Assembly (NCBI RefSeq): GCF_030272615.1 | Contig: NC_081406.1 | Span: forward strand, 478,546,900 to 478,610,899 | Reading direction: 5' to 3' | DNA from: Cryptomeria japonica | Taxonomy: Eukaryota > Streptophyta > Pinopsida > Cupressales > Cupressaceae | DNA length: 64,000 bases | Shown here: positions 23,285-34,912 of the stretch, piece after piece | How positions within the stretch are numbered: position 1 is the stretch's first letter | How the letters are laid out: each line of letters opens with the position of its first letter | Translations under genes and position numbers: made by a program | Notes under the pieces: model-generated | Told to the model about the DNA's origin: nothing | What the model saw: the letters and a program-made list of their open reading frames with translations, nothing else | The model's database searches: none

Positions 23285-24499
23285 TTTATAGTTGTTGTTT
23301 GTTATTTAGGTCTTTTCTTTGGTTTTTTCACTTTCCTGTTCCTTTCTTTTGTTGTCCATTTGGTTTACTGGCCCTTTTGCCAGTCTTTTGTAAGCTATTT
23401 CTATGCTGGCCTGGATTCTCTATGCTGAACTATCTTATGATCCTATGTTAAAGGTTTTGGGTCCTTAAAATCTATTTTTCATATTAATCAAAACAATCCC
23501 TAGGGAGTGGACAAATGGCTAAATTTGGCCTTCACCCATAGGTACATCATATGGCCCACTAAAAATGCCCCTAACTTGACCCTAGGAGTTAGTTTAACCC
23601 TCTAGAAACTTACCCAAAGTTTATGTACAGGTCAACCTTGAGTTAACCTTTCTAATGGCTCCCTATCCAAAACTTTCTTGGGACCATACTAGGGTAATTG
23701 AAATATGTATTGGTAAAACAAATTCCTTCCAAGGGACATGTCATTGCCAACTCACTTTCCAACACATGTGTCAAGTGACACCACAAAACTTACACATCAC
23801 TAAAATACACATGGCAATGTCCCTTTTTTGGAATTAATAAATTAAACACACATCCAAGCATAAACATTTACAAATTAAAACACATTTAAAAATGAGGTGT
23901 TGTCTCTCCAAATAGACAACCATTGGCTTCACAAATGCACATAGGTTTAGGCCTGATTCTCCAATTACTTTCCATGGTCACATGGAATAATTTTCTTGCA
24001 CATCTCACTTTGCACATTAGTAATTCCAAAAATCACATATAATATTATCATATGAAAAGAATACAATTCAGACATGGCATACAATTTCAATTATAATAGT
24101 CAAGTTTCCAATTATCTAATAAAATCCACATAAAATAATCTACTAAATGACATCATCATAATCATCATGAAATTAAATCATTTATAGAGCATGCATCCAT
24201 AATTTCTAGAATCAAGGTAAAGTACTGCAAATCAAAATAAATGACATAATCATATCAATGTTACCCAGACACTGGATCATATATAATCTATGTCCACAAT
24301 GCATCAAAATATAGTATCAATAGTAGGTCCAACATGAAAATAACTGAAATGCTATGACAGCTCAGGGTAGGGCCTCACAACTGTCTCCCCCCAGCTGGTA
24401 CTCTGCTGTTGCTAGTACCAGGATCACCACCTACCTACCTAGAACCCGCTACTCCCTATCCTTGTGGCTATCCCTGTACCTGTGCCTATGCAAGGGCCT
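23285..24499. other. Non-coding: tail of the previous unit and start of element C remnant
   Basis: 23285-23487 is T-rich and resembles a 3' untranslated tail. From about 23490 the sequence is AT-rich with no supported gene up to the antisense PMD tail. The exact border between the two units is not visible. Confidence 0.35.
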
Positions 24500-26216
24500 C
24501 ATGCTTAGCCTCCTATATGAGAGGTGCATGCTCAACCGGATCCATAAATCTAGGAAAGGGATTACTCTGAAACCAATCCTTGTATTGGGGCAATACTCCC
24601 GCATTTGCAATATCCTCCAAATAGTCCCATTGAAGTCACTGCAATCCGACAAGCGCCTACATGCTTAATGCATATGACAACATAGTGGCCCATCCTCGTC
24701 TCTCCTCCTCCCCATAATGGTTGTAGGTGGAAAACTCCTATGAAATCCCCTTAGTCCTGCCATATTGCCTCATAACCTGAGATAGAACACATCTCTCAAT
24801 AACAGGAATAGATCTGCCAATAAGAGGACGGGTCATGAACACATCTCTCTGCTAAGCTTTGCAGTCGTCCCACAGCTCTAGACCCTTGTACGGTCTCCAT
24901 ACAACAATGATCAGATCATTAAGTTGTCATCGCCAATACTCTGTCTTTCCCAAATGGGGCTGAGTAACATATCCAAAATATCTATAAACAATTGGGTGGT
25001 GTGGATCTCTGGCATCATCAACAATAGGTCTAAAAACTAGGATATTCTCCTAGGCCCATATATGCAGAACCAACACTCCGACTTCCATGCTCTTCTTGTC
25101 CCTATATGCAATCTCATGCATGTCATGATACATGTGGGCTAACAAACAAGATTCCCACCCTAATCTCTCAGGATGAGTCAGTAGTCTCTCGAGCATCCTA
25201 ACCCAGCCACATAAGAAGTCATGTTGTCCCCTGTCTGACATAATGAAATAACCAATGAACCCTGCTAATACATATTCCAAGGGAAACTTCTCACTGTACC
25301 TAGCCATCATATCATCCCAAGTGATAGCCTGCTCAAGAATGTCCTCATCATGAAATATGCGTCTCAAGGCTAAGATACTAGGACACTAAGTAGAATTGCA
25401 GTTAACCTTATCCCTAGCAAACAGAATCCTCAAAATCCTGTACACATCCTCTGGAGTAATAGTCATCTCTCCCACTAGTAGACGAATGGTGTTATTCTCT
25501 AAATGGAACCCCTCAACAAGTGCATTAAGCATCTCGTGATTCACACGGATATCAGGCATCTGTAAAAGGTGAGTAAAGCCACACAAATCAATATGTGCTC
25601 TATCTATATCTGATAGCTCATGGACTAGCCTCATAGTAGGAGGATAGACACACCAAAACAAGATATGTGGTAGTTGAACCTGCAAGAATCAAACAACAGA
25701 GCATCAACAAGTCATCCCAATTACGCTATACAACATGTTAAACATCATGCAAATCCAAATACGTCAAATGCCAAATTAAAATTTAATGTTTTGACCCTTA
25801 AAAATGCTCATTGTTTTTCATATGACATTTCACAGTGTAAGCAAAAACTCGTAAAAGTCAGGAATTCATGTAGCACAATAAAAGACTCCGATACGATAAA
25901 AGACAAGCATTCACATGATAAAATGGTCTTTCAAGAAAAATCTCGTACGATACATGAGATGACCCCATATGACAAAATATATAGCATAATATGATAAACC
26001 ACACAAAGATAGTTTTTCGTACGAGAGATAATATCATCTCACACGACAAAACGACAATGATTGATTTTGGACGACATGAAAAAGCATAAAAATTCAACCA
26101 AAATTCTGATGGAATGCAAAGGCTTAAAATTGATTACTTACCACTGGCTCATAGTTCCATGGTCTGTTAGGACATCTCTAACACTCGAATCGATGCTCTT
26201 GGATCGGAATGATCAT
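24500..26216 (-). pseudogene. Antisense PMD gene with apparent intron, element C
   Basis: The minus-strand frame shows the PMD order: DIRVNHEMLNALVEGFHLEN, GEMTITPEDVYRILRI, YVLAGFIGYFIMSDRG, then YFGYVTQPHLGKTEYWR (about 24950), VVWRPYKGLELWDD (about 24880) and VMRQYGRTKGIS (about 24760). Upstream, an ATG at 26216-26214 opens a 25-codon exon 1 ending at 26142. A GTAAGT donor follows at 26141, and a pyrimidine-rich TTGCAG acceptor at 25680 joins in phase to exon 2. A TATA box lies 75 bp upstream of the ATG. One stop falls in exon 1 and several in exon 2, so it is decayed. The structure suggests a once independent spliced gene carried antisense in the element. Confidence 0.75.
25680..26141 (-). 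other. Candidate intron of the antisense PMD gene
   Basis: The donor GTAAGTAATC (minus, from 26141) and acceptor TTGATTCTTGCAG (minus, ending 25680) bound 462 nt. The intron is U-rich on the minus strand. Removing it joins exon 1 and exon 2 in the same phase. Transcript evidence is not available to me. Confidence 0.6.
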
Positions 26217-26290
26217 TTTTCTTCACATAAGGCTTTTTAAATTTCAAACTTGGAGAGGTTAAAATGAATTGAAAATGACACTTGGACCCC

Positions 26291-26300
26291 TTATATAGCC
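26291..26300 (-). promoter_or_regulatory. TATA box of the antisense PMD gene, element C
   Basis: The minus strand reads GGCTATATAAGGGG, a strong plant TATA context. It lies 75 bp upstream of the exon 1 ATG, predicting a start site near 26265 and a leader of about 50 nt. Confidence 0.6.
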
Positions 26301-27325
26301 AAAACCCTACTTTTTCAACTTGCTCTGATAGACATGAAAACTGTACCCTTAGCTAATTTGCCCATCTTAATTCCATTTTTGGGATCGAAATCAAAATCCG
26401 AGATTATTCTCCTAATAAATTTCGCACAACTGAGACCACTTAGTGCTTTCATCACATGCTCATTCTTTTCTTCAATTTGCGTTCAATTTCTCATTAATCA
26501 ACGGTAAATCTTCAAATGATCCTCTACGTCAATCTTCCTGCTCAAATAATTATCATCACCAAAAATTAACTACAATCATGTACCCACACTATCTTTTGAT
26601 TTCACTCTCGAGGGGGCATACTCATGGCCTTATGACCTCACATCTTCAATGTTGAGAAAATTTTCAAATCTTCATCAAAAGTCGAGAAAAAATATTTTTA
26701 ACTAAAGAAAATCAAACAAATTCTTATCGCTAAGGGCATCTCAGCTTCTTCGCTTCATATCAAGTTGAGATCTCTCGATCATCTGAATCAACTTAATTGC
26801 TAGGGGCATATAAGTTTCGTCGCTTTAATTCAAGTTGATATTGCCTTCATCTAAATCCGTCTCTTAACGTTAATCTATTTCATCGCTTTTCATCAAGCTG
26901 ATTAATCCTTTAAACTCAATCAAAAGTTTAAAGAGTATCTTTGATCACACACTCAAATCTAAGAAGGTTTTTAGTTTCATCGCTTCAATTCAAGCTGGAC
27001 AGTTTATCTTCACTTATCATGTCTTGATCCATCAAGTTCAAGATCGATTTTATCTTCGCTCACTGTGTCTAGTTCAGTCAAGTTCTAGATCATTAAGATC
27101 CGCTTCTTGATCAATCAAGTTCAAGTTCGGTATCTTTTCTCTTCATCGGTCCTAGTTCAATCAAGTTCGGGGTCGGTATCACTTTAATCAACTTTGTTCA
27201 GTTTCATTCTTCAAAATAAGTTAAACACCTCGCTCTTCATCTAGTTCGTGATCAATCAAGTTCAAAACTGGTATCTCCTAGACATCAACTATTCTTTGAA
27301 CCAACATGCTACTCGCACATTAATT
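26301..27325. other. Non-coding region upstream of the antisense promoter
   Basis: No sense gene is visible. The stretch contains the degenerate AATCAAGTTC repeat cluster at 26740-27290 and ends at the polypurine tract. For the antisense gene this is the upstream region, so the repeats could matter for its expression (inference). Confidence 0.4.
26740..27290 (+). repeat. Degenerate repeat cluster, TAGTTCAATCAAGTTC type
   Basis: Eight or more imperfect copies of CTAGTTCAATCAAGTTCAAG, often followed by ATCGGTATC, alternate with TTCATCGCTTCAATTCAAGC units. Confidence 0.65.
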
Positions 27326-27339
27326 CAAAGAGGGGCAAA
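27326..27339 (+). other. Polypurine tract of element C
   Basis: CAAAGAGGGGCAAA directly precedes the LTR start TGTAATACCC. It closely resembles the tract of element A. Confidence 0.75.
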
Positions 27340-28525
27340 TGTAATACCCTAAAATTGGTCTCCTAAACCATGGTCCCCTAATCTCGACAACATCACCAAG
27401 GTCCTAACGAAAGGCAATTAAATCAACTTTGAACACACAATTAATTAATTCTTCAATCATTAAATATCACATGGCAAGTGAATTATTCTATATCAATTAA
27501 ATATTTATTTAATTAAATAAATCATTCCAAGAAAATTATTTTGATCAATTATCCTGTTTAATTTATTAAATATCCTAGCATATTTAATTAATTAATAAAT
27601 TTATCATTTAATCATAAAAAAGGAATTAATTTATTACAAAAGAGGTATCAATATGCAAAGCAAGAGTTAAATTGAAAATAAAATAAAATAATTCAATTGA
27701 GAGAGAAATCCAACTTGAGATATTATTTATTCTTCTAAATTGAGATAACTTGAAATCAAAAAAAACAATTAAAATGAATTATTAATCATTCTCTAAAATT
27801 GGAACTTAAAGCTTTTGAGAAAAGAAGTTCAGTTTCATTGAAAAGACTCTTTTCTTGAATAAATCAAATAATATGCATGGAATCACCTATTTTTATCACA
27901 GGTGCATGGAATTAATTGAATTTTATCTTCAATGCAAAGTCAAACTTATAATTTGAATGCTTTTCAATCAAACTATAATTGGAATCTATCTCAAGGTTAA
28001 TTGAATCTGATTTCTCAATTATTTCAATTATCCTAAATTGTGTTTTTTCTTGAATAATCTCAATCGCTCGTTGCTAATTGATCTTGACCGTTGGTCTCTC
28101 TTGTGATTCTCTATAAATTCATCCTTCATCTCTCATTCAGAACACCTTGGAGATTTATTGTTATTATACAGTTTTTGGTCTGGAGTCATTGAAGATATTG
28201 TGCTTTCTCTTTTTGAGATTATTGCATCTCAGTTATGATTGCTTTAATTCATATAGCTTACTATTCATCCATCTAGCATAGTCTTGCATCCATTTAGCTT
28301 AATATCATGCTCATATAGATTAAAACCTTCGTCTTGGTGTAGTCTAGTCATTGCTATTGCTTATACAAATCTGAGAGCAAGTCTATACTCGCATCTTTTA
28401 GAAGGCAATTGGTCGATTTGTGATGGTTTTATTATTCATTCTTATATCCATCTAACCATACATGTAATGACTTAATTGAAGTTTTCTATCTTATAGCTTG
28501 TAGATACTTATTCCACTTTTTACAG
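27340..28525 (+). repeat. 3' LTR of element C
   Basis: The LTR starts TGTAATACCC after the polypurine tract. A TATA motif CTATAAATTC lies at 28111-28120. The right border is taken at CAGACACACA just before the copia RT fragment, giving about 1.19 kb. That border is inferred from the loss of copia coding, not from a second LTR copy. Confidence 0.6.
28111..28120 (+). promoter_or_regulatory. TATA box in the element C LTR
   Basis: CTATAAATTC is in the same relative place as the TATA motif of the element A LTR. Confidence 0.5.
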
Positions 28526-31517
28526 ACACACATACCATGCTCTTGGTGCTTTCTTTAATTCATATAGTTCCTTGTGCAACTTACATAACTTGTCCTTCTT
28601 GTCAGTTAAAGCATAACCATCTAGATGCTCAATGTATACTTCCTCTTCAAGTTATCCATTAAAAAATGAAGATTTCACATCCATCTAATATACTTTGAAT
28701 CCTTTATGAGCTGCAAAAGCCAGTAATGTTATGACACCTTCCAGTCTGGCCACTGGTGCAAAAGTCTCACCATAATCTTCTTCTTCTTGTTCCTAAAAAC
28801 CCAGTTAGTACCTATTACATTTTTATTCACCGATCAGGGTACTAGAGTCCATGTGTTATTCTTCTCAATTTGTTCAAGATCCTCCTCCATAGATTTAGCC
28901 CAATGGTCATCACCAAATGCTTCTTTAGCAGTTATAGGCTCAATAGTGGAGATCATGCAAGAATTTTCTCTGATTCTTCTTCTGGTTAGCACCCCAGCAT
29001 CTTTATATCCAATAATCTGTTCAGGATTGTGATTGAGTCTCATATATCTCAGAATAACATGATCATTACCTTCAGGTTCATCTTCATTATCATCATCTTG
29101 TTGTGAATCTACTTGTTCTGGTTGAACTGGTACATCAGTATTTGCTTTACTGGTTTCAGGTTTCATAGGTTCTTGTTCCAAAAATAGAATGCAAGGGTCT
29201 TTATCCTTTTTATCCACACTGGTTTGCCTTGAGAATTTAGGATACTCATCCACTCGAACATCAACACTCTCTATGATTCTCTGTGTCCGGTTGTTAAAAC
29301 ACTTGTAGGCCTTACTCTTGGTGGAATAACCAAGAAATATACCTTTGTCACTTTTAGCCTCAAACTTGCTAATATAGTCACCTCTTGATAAAACATTTTC
29401 TACCAAATATCTTGAAATAGCCAACATTATGTGATCTACCATACCAGTATTCATAAGGAGTCTTGTCCTTACCTTTTTTTACCAAACTCCTGTTCATTGT
29501 GTAGATAATTGTGCTGACAGCTTCTCTCCAGAAAGTTTTCGCTACACCTCCTTGTATCAACATCGTCCTAGAAGCTTCAGCAATTGACCAGTTGTTTCTC
29601 TCTATAATACCATTCTGTTGTGGTGTCCTTGGTGCAGAAAGATGTCATTTGATACCATTCTCTTCACAATATCTAGTGAATTCCTTAGAAGTGAATTCTC
29701 CACCTTGATCTGTCCTCAGACACTTTATCTTCTTTCCACTCTCCTTTCAAGCTAAGGCCCTGAATGCCTTGAGCTTACCAAATGCCTTTGTTTTATCCTT
29801 CAAGAATGTGACCCACATCATCCTTGAGCAATCATCAATGAAGATCATGAAATATCTATCACCTTGAAATTTAAGTCCTTATTGGTCCACATAGGTCTGT
29901 ATGAACCAAATCGAACAGATGCTCTAATGAAAAAGACTTTCTCTTGAAAGTTGAGGATGTCATCTTTCCCAACTGACATTCATTACATGGAGCATTAACC
30001 GGTTTGTCCAATTGAGGAAAACCTCTCTCTATCTTTGACTTACTCAGTTTAACAATGTTATGAAAATTCAAATGACAAAATCTCCTATGTTAGAGACAAC
30101 TTTCATCTACTTTAGCAATTAAATAGTTGTTGATTTTATGATTTAGGTGAAACAGTTTACGTTTAGTCTTCTTGCTGGTTGCAATCAGTTCCCCTTTTCT
30201 CCCATAGATTTTGCACATACCATTCTTAAACTCCAATGGATATCCTCTATCATTGAGTTGAGCAACATTCAAAAGATTGTGTTTTAGACCTTCAACCTAG
30301 TAGACATCATCTACCTTTCTCTTTCTATTAAGAGAAATAGTTCCCTTACCTTTAACCATGCAGGGTGAGTCATTACCAAATCTTACAAATCCGCCATCAA
30401 ATTCCTTCAAAGAAAGAAATTTTCTCCGATCACCAGTCATGTGATGTGAACAACCACTATCAATTATCCAATCATCAGAATTATCCATTCGTGAAACTAA
30501 AGCCTTCTGATCAGATGTCTCCTCTTTAATGGATACAAAGACAATGTCTTCATTAGCATCACCATCAGATTCCTCATCAATGATACCACCATCAACTGCA
30601 ATAAGACAATCTCTTTTTCCTTTTCCCTTGCACTTCTTGAATTTGTCTCGCTTATGCTCATTATCACCATTAGGACAGTTAGCAACTATGTGTCCAATCT
30701 TATTGCATTGAAAACATGTCAAAGATAATTTACCTCTATATTTACCGGTTCCTCTAGGCAATCACTTGGCCAACAATTCTTCAAGCTCAACTACTTTGTC
30801 TTCATTATCAGCTTCTCTGCTGGATCTAGATTCATAACTATGACTGACATCTTTAGTTTTTCTCATAGACAAGTTAGAAACAAAAGCTCTAAATGTTGAT
30901 TTAGATTTCTGAACGCTACAATCATAACCATTTAATTCAAAAGCAGGAAGCTTACCAATGATGGAGTCAAGGGTTACCTTGGTTTTGTCAATAGATTTCA
31001 GTTCCTGAATGGCTACAACTAAAATAGTGTAGACTAGTAGCAGGGTTCTCAACACCTTACTAACTACTATGACATCATCCATTTTACCACTAACACTCTT
31101 GATCTCACCAACTATCTCTTTTATCCTCTGACCATATTGTTGGATATTCTCACCTTCAGTCATCCACATGTCATCAAACTTCCCTCTTAGACTCTCTTCC
31201 TTGGCAATCTTTACATGTTCATCACCGCTATAAAACTCTTCAAGTTTCTTCCATACCTCATATGCAGTCTCCAGACCATGAACATCAACCTATTCAACAT
31301 TAGAGAAAGAACTGATAATAGCCTCCAATGCTTGATTGTTTTCTTGTTGCTCTTTCTTTTGATCTTCAGTCATAATCCTACTAGGTGCAACATATTGAGT
31401 ACCAACATGTTCCCAGTATTGATCTCCAAGACTCTTGATATAAATTTTCATTCTAATTCTATCACTCCATATCCTATAGTTCTCTCTATTAAACTTCAGA
31501 CCTTCCTTCTTCATCAT
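28526..31517 (-). pseudogene. Copia Gag-protease-integrase-RT polyprotein, truncated
   Basis: Domains in minus-strand order: Gag N-terminus from 31517 (NRENYRIWSDRIRMKIY); Gag body with a coiled Ser/Arg region to 30762; zinc knuckle CFQCNKIGHIVANCP (about 30720); protease WIIDSGCSHHMTGDR (about 30460); and pre-integrase CNECQLGKM (about 29980). The integrase core includes APRTPQQNGIIERNN (about 29640). The linker GIFLGYSTKSKAYK lies near 29350. RT starts at QIEKNNTWTLVP (about 28840) and ends at LKKAPRAWY at the 28526 breakpoint. Several stops and frame changes make it non-functional. The domain order PR-INT-RT is diagnostic of copia. Confidence 0.9.
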
Positions 31518-31572
31518 GATCTACAAGATCTTTACCTCAAGCTGATAGGCTTAGACCTTAGAAGACTTGAGA

Positions 31573-31585
31573 TTCTCTGATACCA
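31573..31585 (-). other. Copia primer-binding site (initiator tRNA-Met type)
   Basis: The minus strand reads TGGTATCAGAGAA, matching the common plant site TGGTATCAGAGC complementary to initiator tRNA-Met. It lies a few bases after the LTR end. Confidence 0.85.
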
Positions 31586-31587
31586 AT

Positions 31588-32973
31588 TGATGGTATGATG
31601 AAAGAACAAGGATCTGGTCAACTACTGAGAGGGGGGAGGGGGGGTGAATCAGTAGATAGAAAAACTGATAAAATTTCACCAATCTCAAAATCAATCTCTC
31701 AAAGTAAACTTAGAACTATCAATGCAATATCTCTGTCAAGATTTAAATTGTCAAGCTAAACCGGTTGACTGTTACAATAGATAATAGTAAACAACTTGAA
31801 ACTTACAAACATCTAAATGCTTTTACTGATATAAGTAAAACTTCATTTCATATTGCTGCCGGTTATCATGACTTATCAAAGTGGATTAAGTAGTTAAGCA
31901 AATCAACCATAATAAAACATAACCACAAAAACATTAACCACTTGACACAATATTTTTGACATGGAAACCCAAATGGGTAAAACAACGGTGAGATGGAACT
32001 CACAAGAATTCTGAATTCTTCTGAAGTTCGCCTTGTTAGGAGCAAAGCCTGTTAAAGCTTTACAAAAAATATTGTTAAGAACAGATCCTGTTAGGGACCA
32101 CCTGGTTAAGGGATTGACTATAATGCCTTGTTATAAGCAATAGTATGTGAGGAGTAACCTTTTTAAAGGATTTAGAATCCATGCTAATGGATCACCTTGT
32201 TAGAGGATTTGAATAACACTAAGCTCGTTAGAGCTTACCCGGTTAGGGGATTTAACTGCTGCAATTGTTAGAAAACAACAAGAGTTTGCTGATCTGTTTG
32301 AATAACACCTCACTTGCTTGTTCAGATCCTTTTCATGCTCCTATCTGCCTTTACTCAAACTACAGATACATCATCCAGTTTAGCGAGCAGACACTCAATT
32401 CAACTTTGCCAACACACTTAAACTAAAACAACTCATTGACCTTATAAAAAAATCAATTGGGTCGGTAAGACAACAAAAACCTAATTCTCTCATAGAGATT
32501 ATAAAAAAGTCGGTTCAGGTATGACCGTTGAATTACATAACAATCTCTACACAGCATTCAAGAAATCCTCAACCGCTCCTTGATCACCACTTCATCGAAC
32601 TTAGTAACTCATCACACACTTTGCATTACATGCAATATACTTTCTCTTTCCCAAGACTAAAAATCGTTACCTCAATGCGCCAAAATCACTTTGAAACTCT
32701 CTTCATACAATATACATACATGTCATAATCATTACCGCTCATCATTAGATCATAAACCAATATAACCAATTCACTAAACTTAATCGGTTAGGGTTTATCA
32801 AAACAACATGTAGGGTTTACCAGTTCAACTCTCCAATACTTACCAATACCAGTTCACTCCACAAACTTACCTACCAGTTAGAGAACATCATTATAATAAT
32901 AACATTACCAGTTAAATTGACATCAATGACAACATAACAAATCATTAAAGTAATCTTCATGCAAATGCCAATA
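31588..32973 (-). repeat. LTR shared by the two tandem minus-strand copia copies
   Basis: On the minus strand it begins TATTGGC (canonical TG mutated to TA) right after the polypurine tract and ends CCATCA before the primer site, 1386 bp. It contains the C-rich GATTCACCCCCCCTCC motif near its end, a signature also seen at the end of the other copia LTRs here. A TATA-like TTTTTTATAAGG lies near 32450-32439. Confidence 0.75.
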
Positions 32974-33368
32974 ATCTCCCCCTTTGGCATTGATGGCAAT
33001 ACAAATATCAATACCATTGATTGTTGTGATTGTGAATAGGAATCCTGGTTTACGTTTTACCATGTACTCTCCTTATCTTCAGTTTGTCTTTAGTTACTAG
33101 CTGGGTGTAATCTAGCCTCTGTCAATCATACAATTCTTCTCCCAATAATCACATAGTTCTTCTTCCCCTTTGACAACAATGCCAAAGTGAAAGTAAAACA
33201 TGTAATGTAAACTTTCACTGTTCATCATCAACAACTAGCAACTTGATGCTCCCCTTGTGGAATAACTCCACTTCTACACCAATCTGTTGAAAAATTCTAC
33301 AAGTAGCTCTGGGATTAATGTAATCTACATCATGCTTAATTGACCTCATGAAGGGGTACAACCCCTAG
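32974..33368 (-). other. Copia 3' tail with polypurine tract and upstream hairpin
   Basis: The polypurine tract AAAGGGGGAGATTA ends at the LTR (32974-32987). A second purine run preceded by an inverted repeat, CTTTG...CAAAGGGG, lies at 33165-33187. No gene is present. Confidence 0.65.
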
Positions 33369-34062
33369 CTAATTTGTAAGATACTTAAAAGTAGTCTTAG
33401 ATAGAGGGTTAAAGATATCTGCAAGTTGCTCCGTGGTAGAAACATGCTCTAAGATCACATCTTTACTCTGCACTTTTTCCCTCAAGAAATGATACTTCAA
33501 TTCAGTGTGCTTGGTTTGTGCATGCAAGATAGGGTTCTTTGAAACATTTATGGCACTGGTATTGTCACATAAGATCTTTACAGGTTCTGTAAACTTTATC
33601 TTAAAACCTTCCAAAATGTGCCTCATCCAGATAGTCTGGGTACAATTCAAATAAACTGCAACATACTGAGCTTCAACAATAGACTATGAAATACAACTCT
33701 TCTTTTTTCTACTCCATGAAACAAGTCTTCCTCCAAGAAAGAATGCTCCACCAGTTATGCTTTTCCAGTCATCAAAATTACCTACCCAATCTATATCTGT
33801 GTACACCTTCAAGTCAAAATTTCCTTCATATGGATACCATAATCCATAGTCAACAGTACCTTTCAAATATCTAAAAATCCTCTTGGTTACTATCAAATGT
33901 GTTTCCTTCGGATTCTTCTAAAATCTAGCAACTAGACCAACTGCATGAGCTATATTCGGTCTTCTATGAACAACATAGTGCAATTTTCCAAACATTGACT
34001 TGTGCTCTTTCTCATCAACAGATGTGGCCTCATCTTCTTTAGACAACTTACAACCTATAACC
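33369..34062 (-). pseudogene. Copia RT end and RNase H, minus-strand copy 1
   Basis: The minus-strand reading shows HKSMFGKLHYVVHRRPNIAH and FRYLKGTVDYGLWY, typical of the RT-RNase H connection. RNase H follows with VYTDIDWVG, ITGGAFFLGGRLVSW, ILCDNTSAINVSKNP and FLREKVQSKDV. Stops at about 33680 and 33920 break it. The upstream RT part is at 52591-52715, separated by the gypsy insertion. Confidence 0.9.
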
Positions 34063-34886
34063 TGTTATCATTGTTTTTGATAATGTTGAAAATATTGCCT
34101 ATTAGCTATTGGAGTCTATCAAAATTCAGAAATCTGACCTTTGTGTGCAAGATTATGGTTCTAAGGTTTTAGGGTTTTAGGGCATTTCAAAACATTTTGA
34201 AAAAATAAACTTTTGTGTCGCTTTTTCCCCAAATCTTCTATTTGCCCATTACCTTTTTCCCCTTAAGTGGAAGGGTCACCGCATTGTCAAAAGGGGGGCC
34301 ACTTTATGTTTTAGGCTTAGGCGGGTTCCTTTATTTTAAAAATATTTTGCATATTTTCCTAAGTCCTAAGTTTTCCTTATATTTTTCGGGGTCCCTAAAG
34401 GCCATATGAGTTCCTGTTGATCTAACGGTGGTCTTTGAGCCACTATACAAAGCTGCACGATGATTATTCATCACGAATCAGTGACAAACCACTAACGTTC
34501 TAAGACGATGGTCGACAGGTTGTAGTTGACAGTTAAGGCACATGGTGTATGGTTGGCAGCTAAGTGCTTATGACTCCTAAAGGTTGAGAAAGTTGGAACC
34601 GATCTCATGGTGGTCGCTAAATCACAATTTAAAGTTGCTTGACAGTTATTCTTCGCAGATCAACAACCAGATGGTGGGGTCTGCTAGAAGGAAGTGACCA
34701 AGGTGTGTTAAAGATCCGATAAGATGAGCAAATTGGATGACAATCGCAGAAGATCCAACGGTGGTCACCAGGTCATGATGGGAAACTACTCATTAGAATA
34801 TCTATCATGATGGGGCAACTCCGATGGTGCTGACATGGTGAGTGAGTTGGCGAACAGGTGGACCTGCTAGCCAAAGCCTAATGTGA

Positions 34887-34912
34887 CACGTGGCGGAGCA
34901 GAGGGTATAAAA
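34887..34912 (+). promoter_or_regulatory. G-box plus TATA block in the gypsy 5' LTR
   Basis: CACGTGGC (from 34887) lies 14 bp before TATAAAA (34906-34912). G-boxes bind plant bZIP/bHLH factors. The 3' LTR keeps the TATA but has CACATGGC in place of the G-box. A second candidate, CTATAAATGG at 35675-35684, could instead be the core promoter. Confidence 0.5.

Larger units (their letters stand above)
23490..28525 (+). mobile_element. Element C: 3' part of a Tat-like LTR element
   Basis: It has the same layout as the 3' half of element A: antisense PMD gene, non-coding stretch, polypurine tract (27326-27339) and LTR (from 27340). The LTR sequence differs from that of A, so it is a distinct family. 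Its 5' half and 5' LTR are not in the window. On the right it abuts a truncated copia RT at about 28526. Confidence 0.6.
28526..34062 (-). mobile_element. Minus-strand Ty1/copia tandem array (continues at 52591-52715)
   Basis: On the minus strand the order is: RT-RNase H end of one copy (34062-33369), 3' tail with polypurine tract, LTR (32973-31588), primer site, then Gag to RT of a second copy (31517-28526). Two internal regions thus share one LTR. The second copy is cut within RT by element C at 28526. The first copy is split by the gypsy element at 34063, and its RT resumes beyond 52590. Confidence 0.8.

Noticed and set aside
34165-34190. TTTTAGGG repeats resembling telomeric DNA (also near 50225)
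   Set aside because: Only two imperfect units inside the gypsy LTR.
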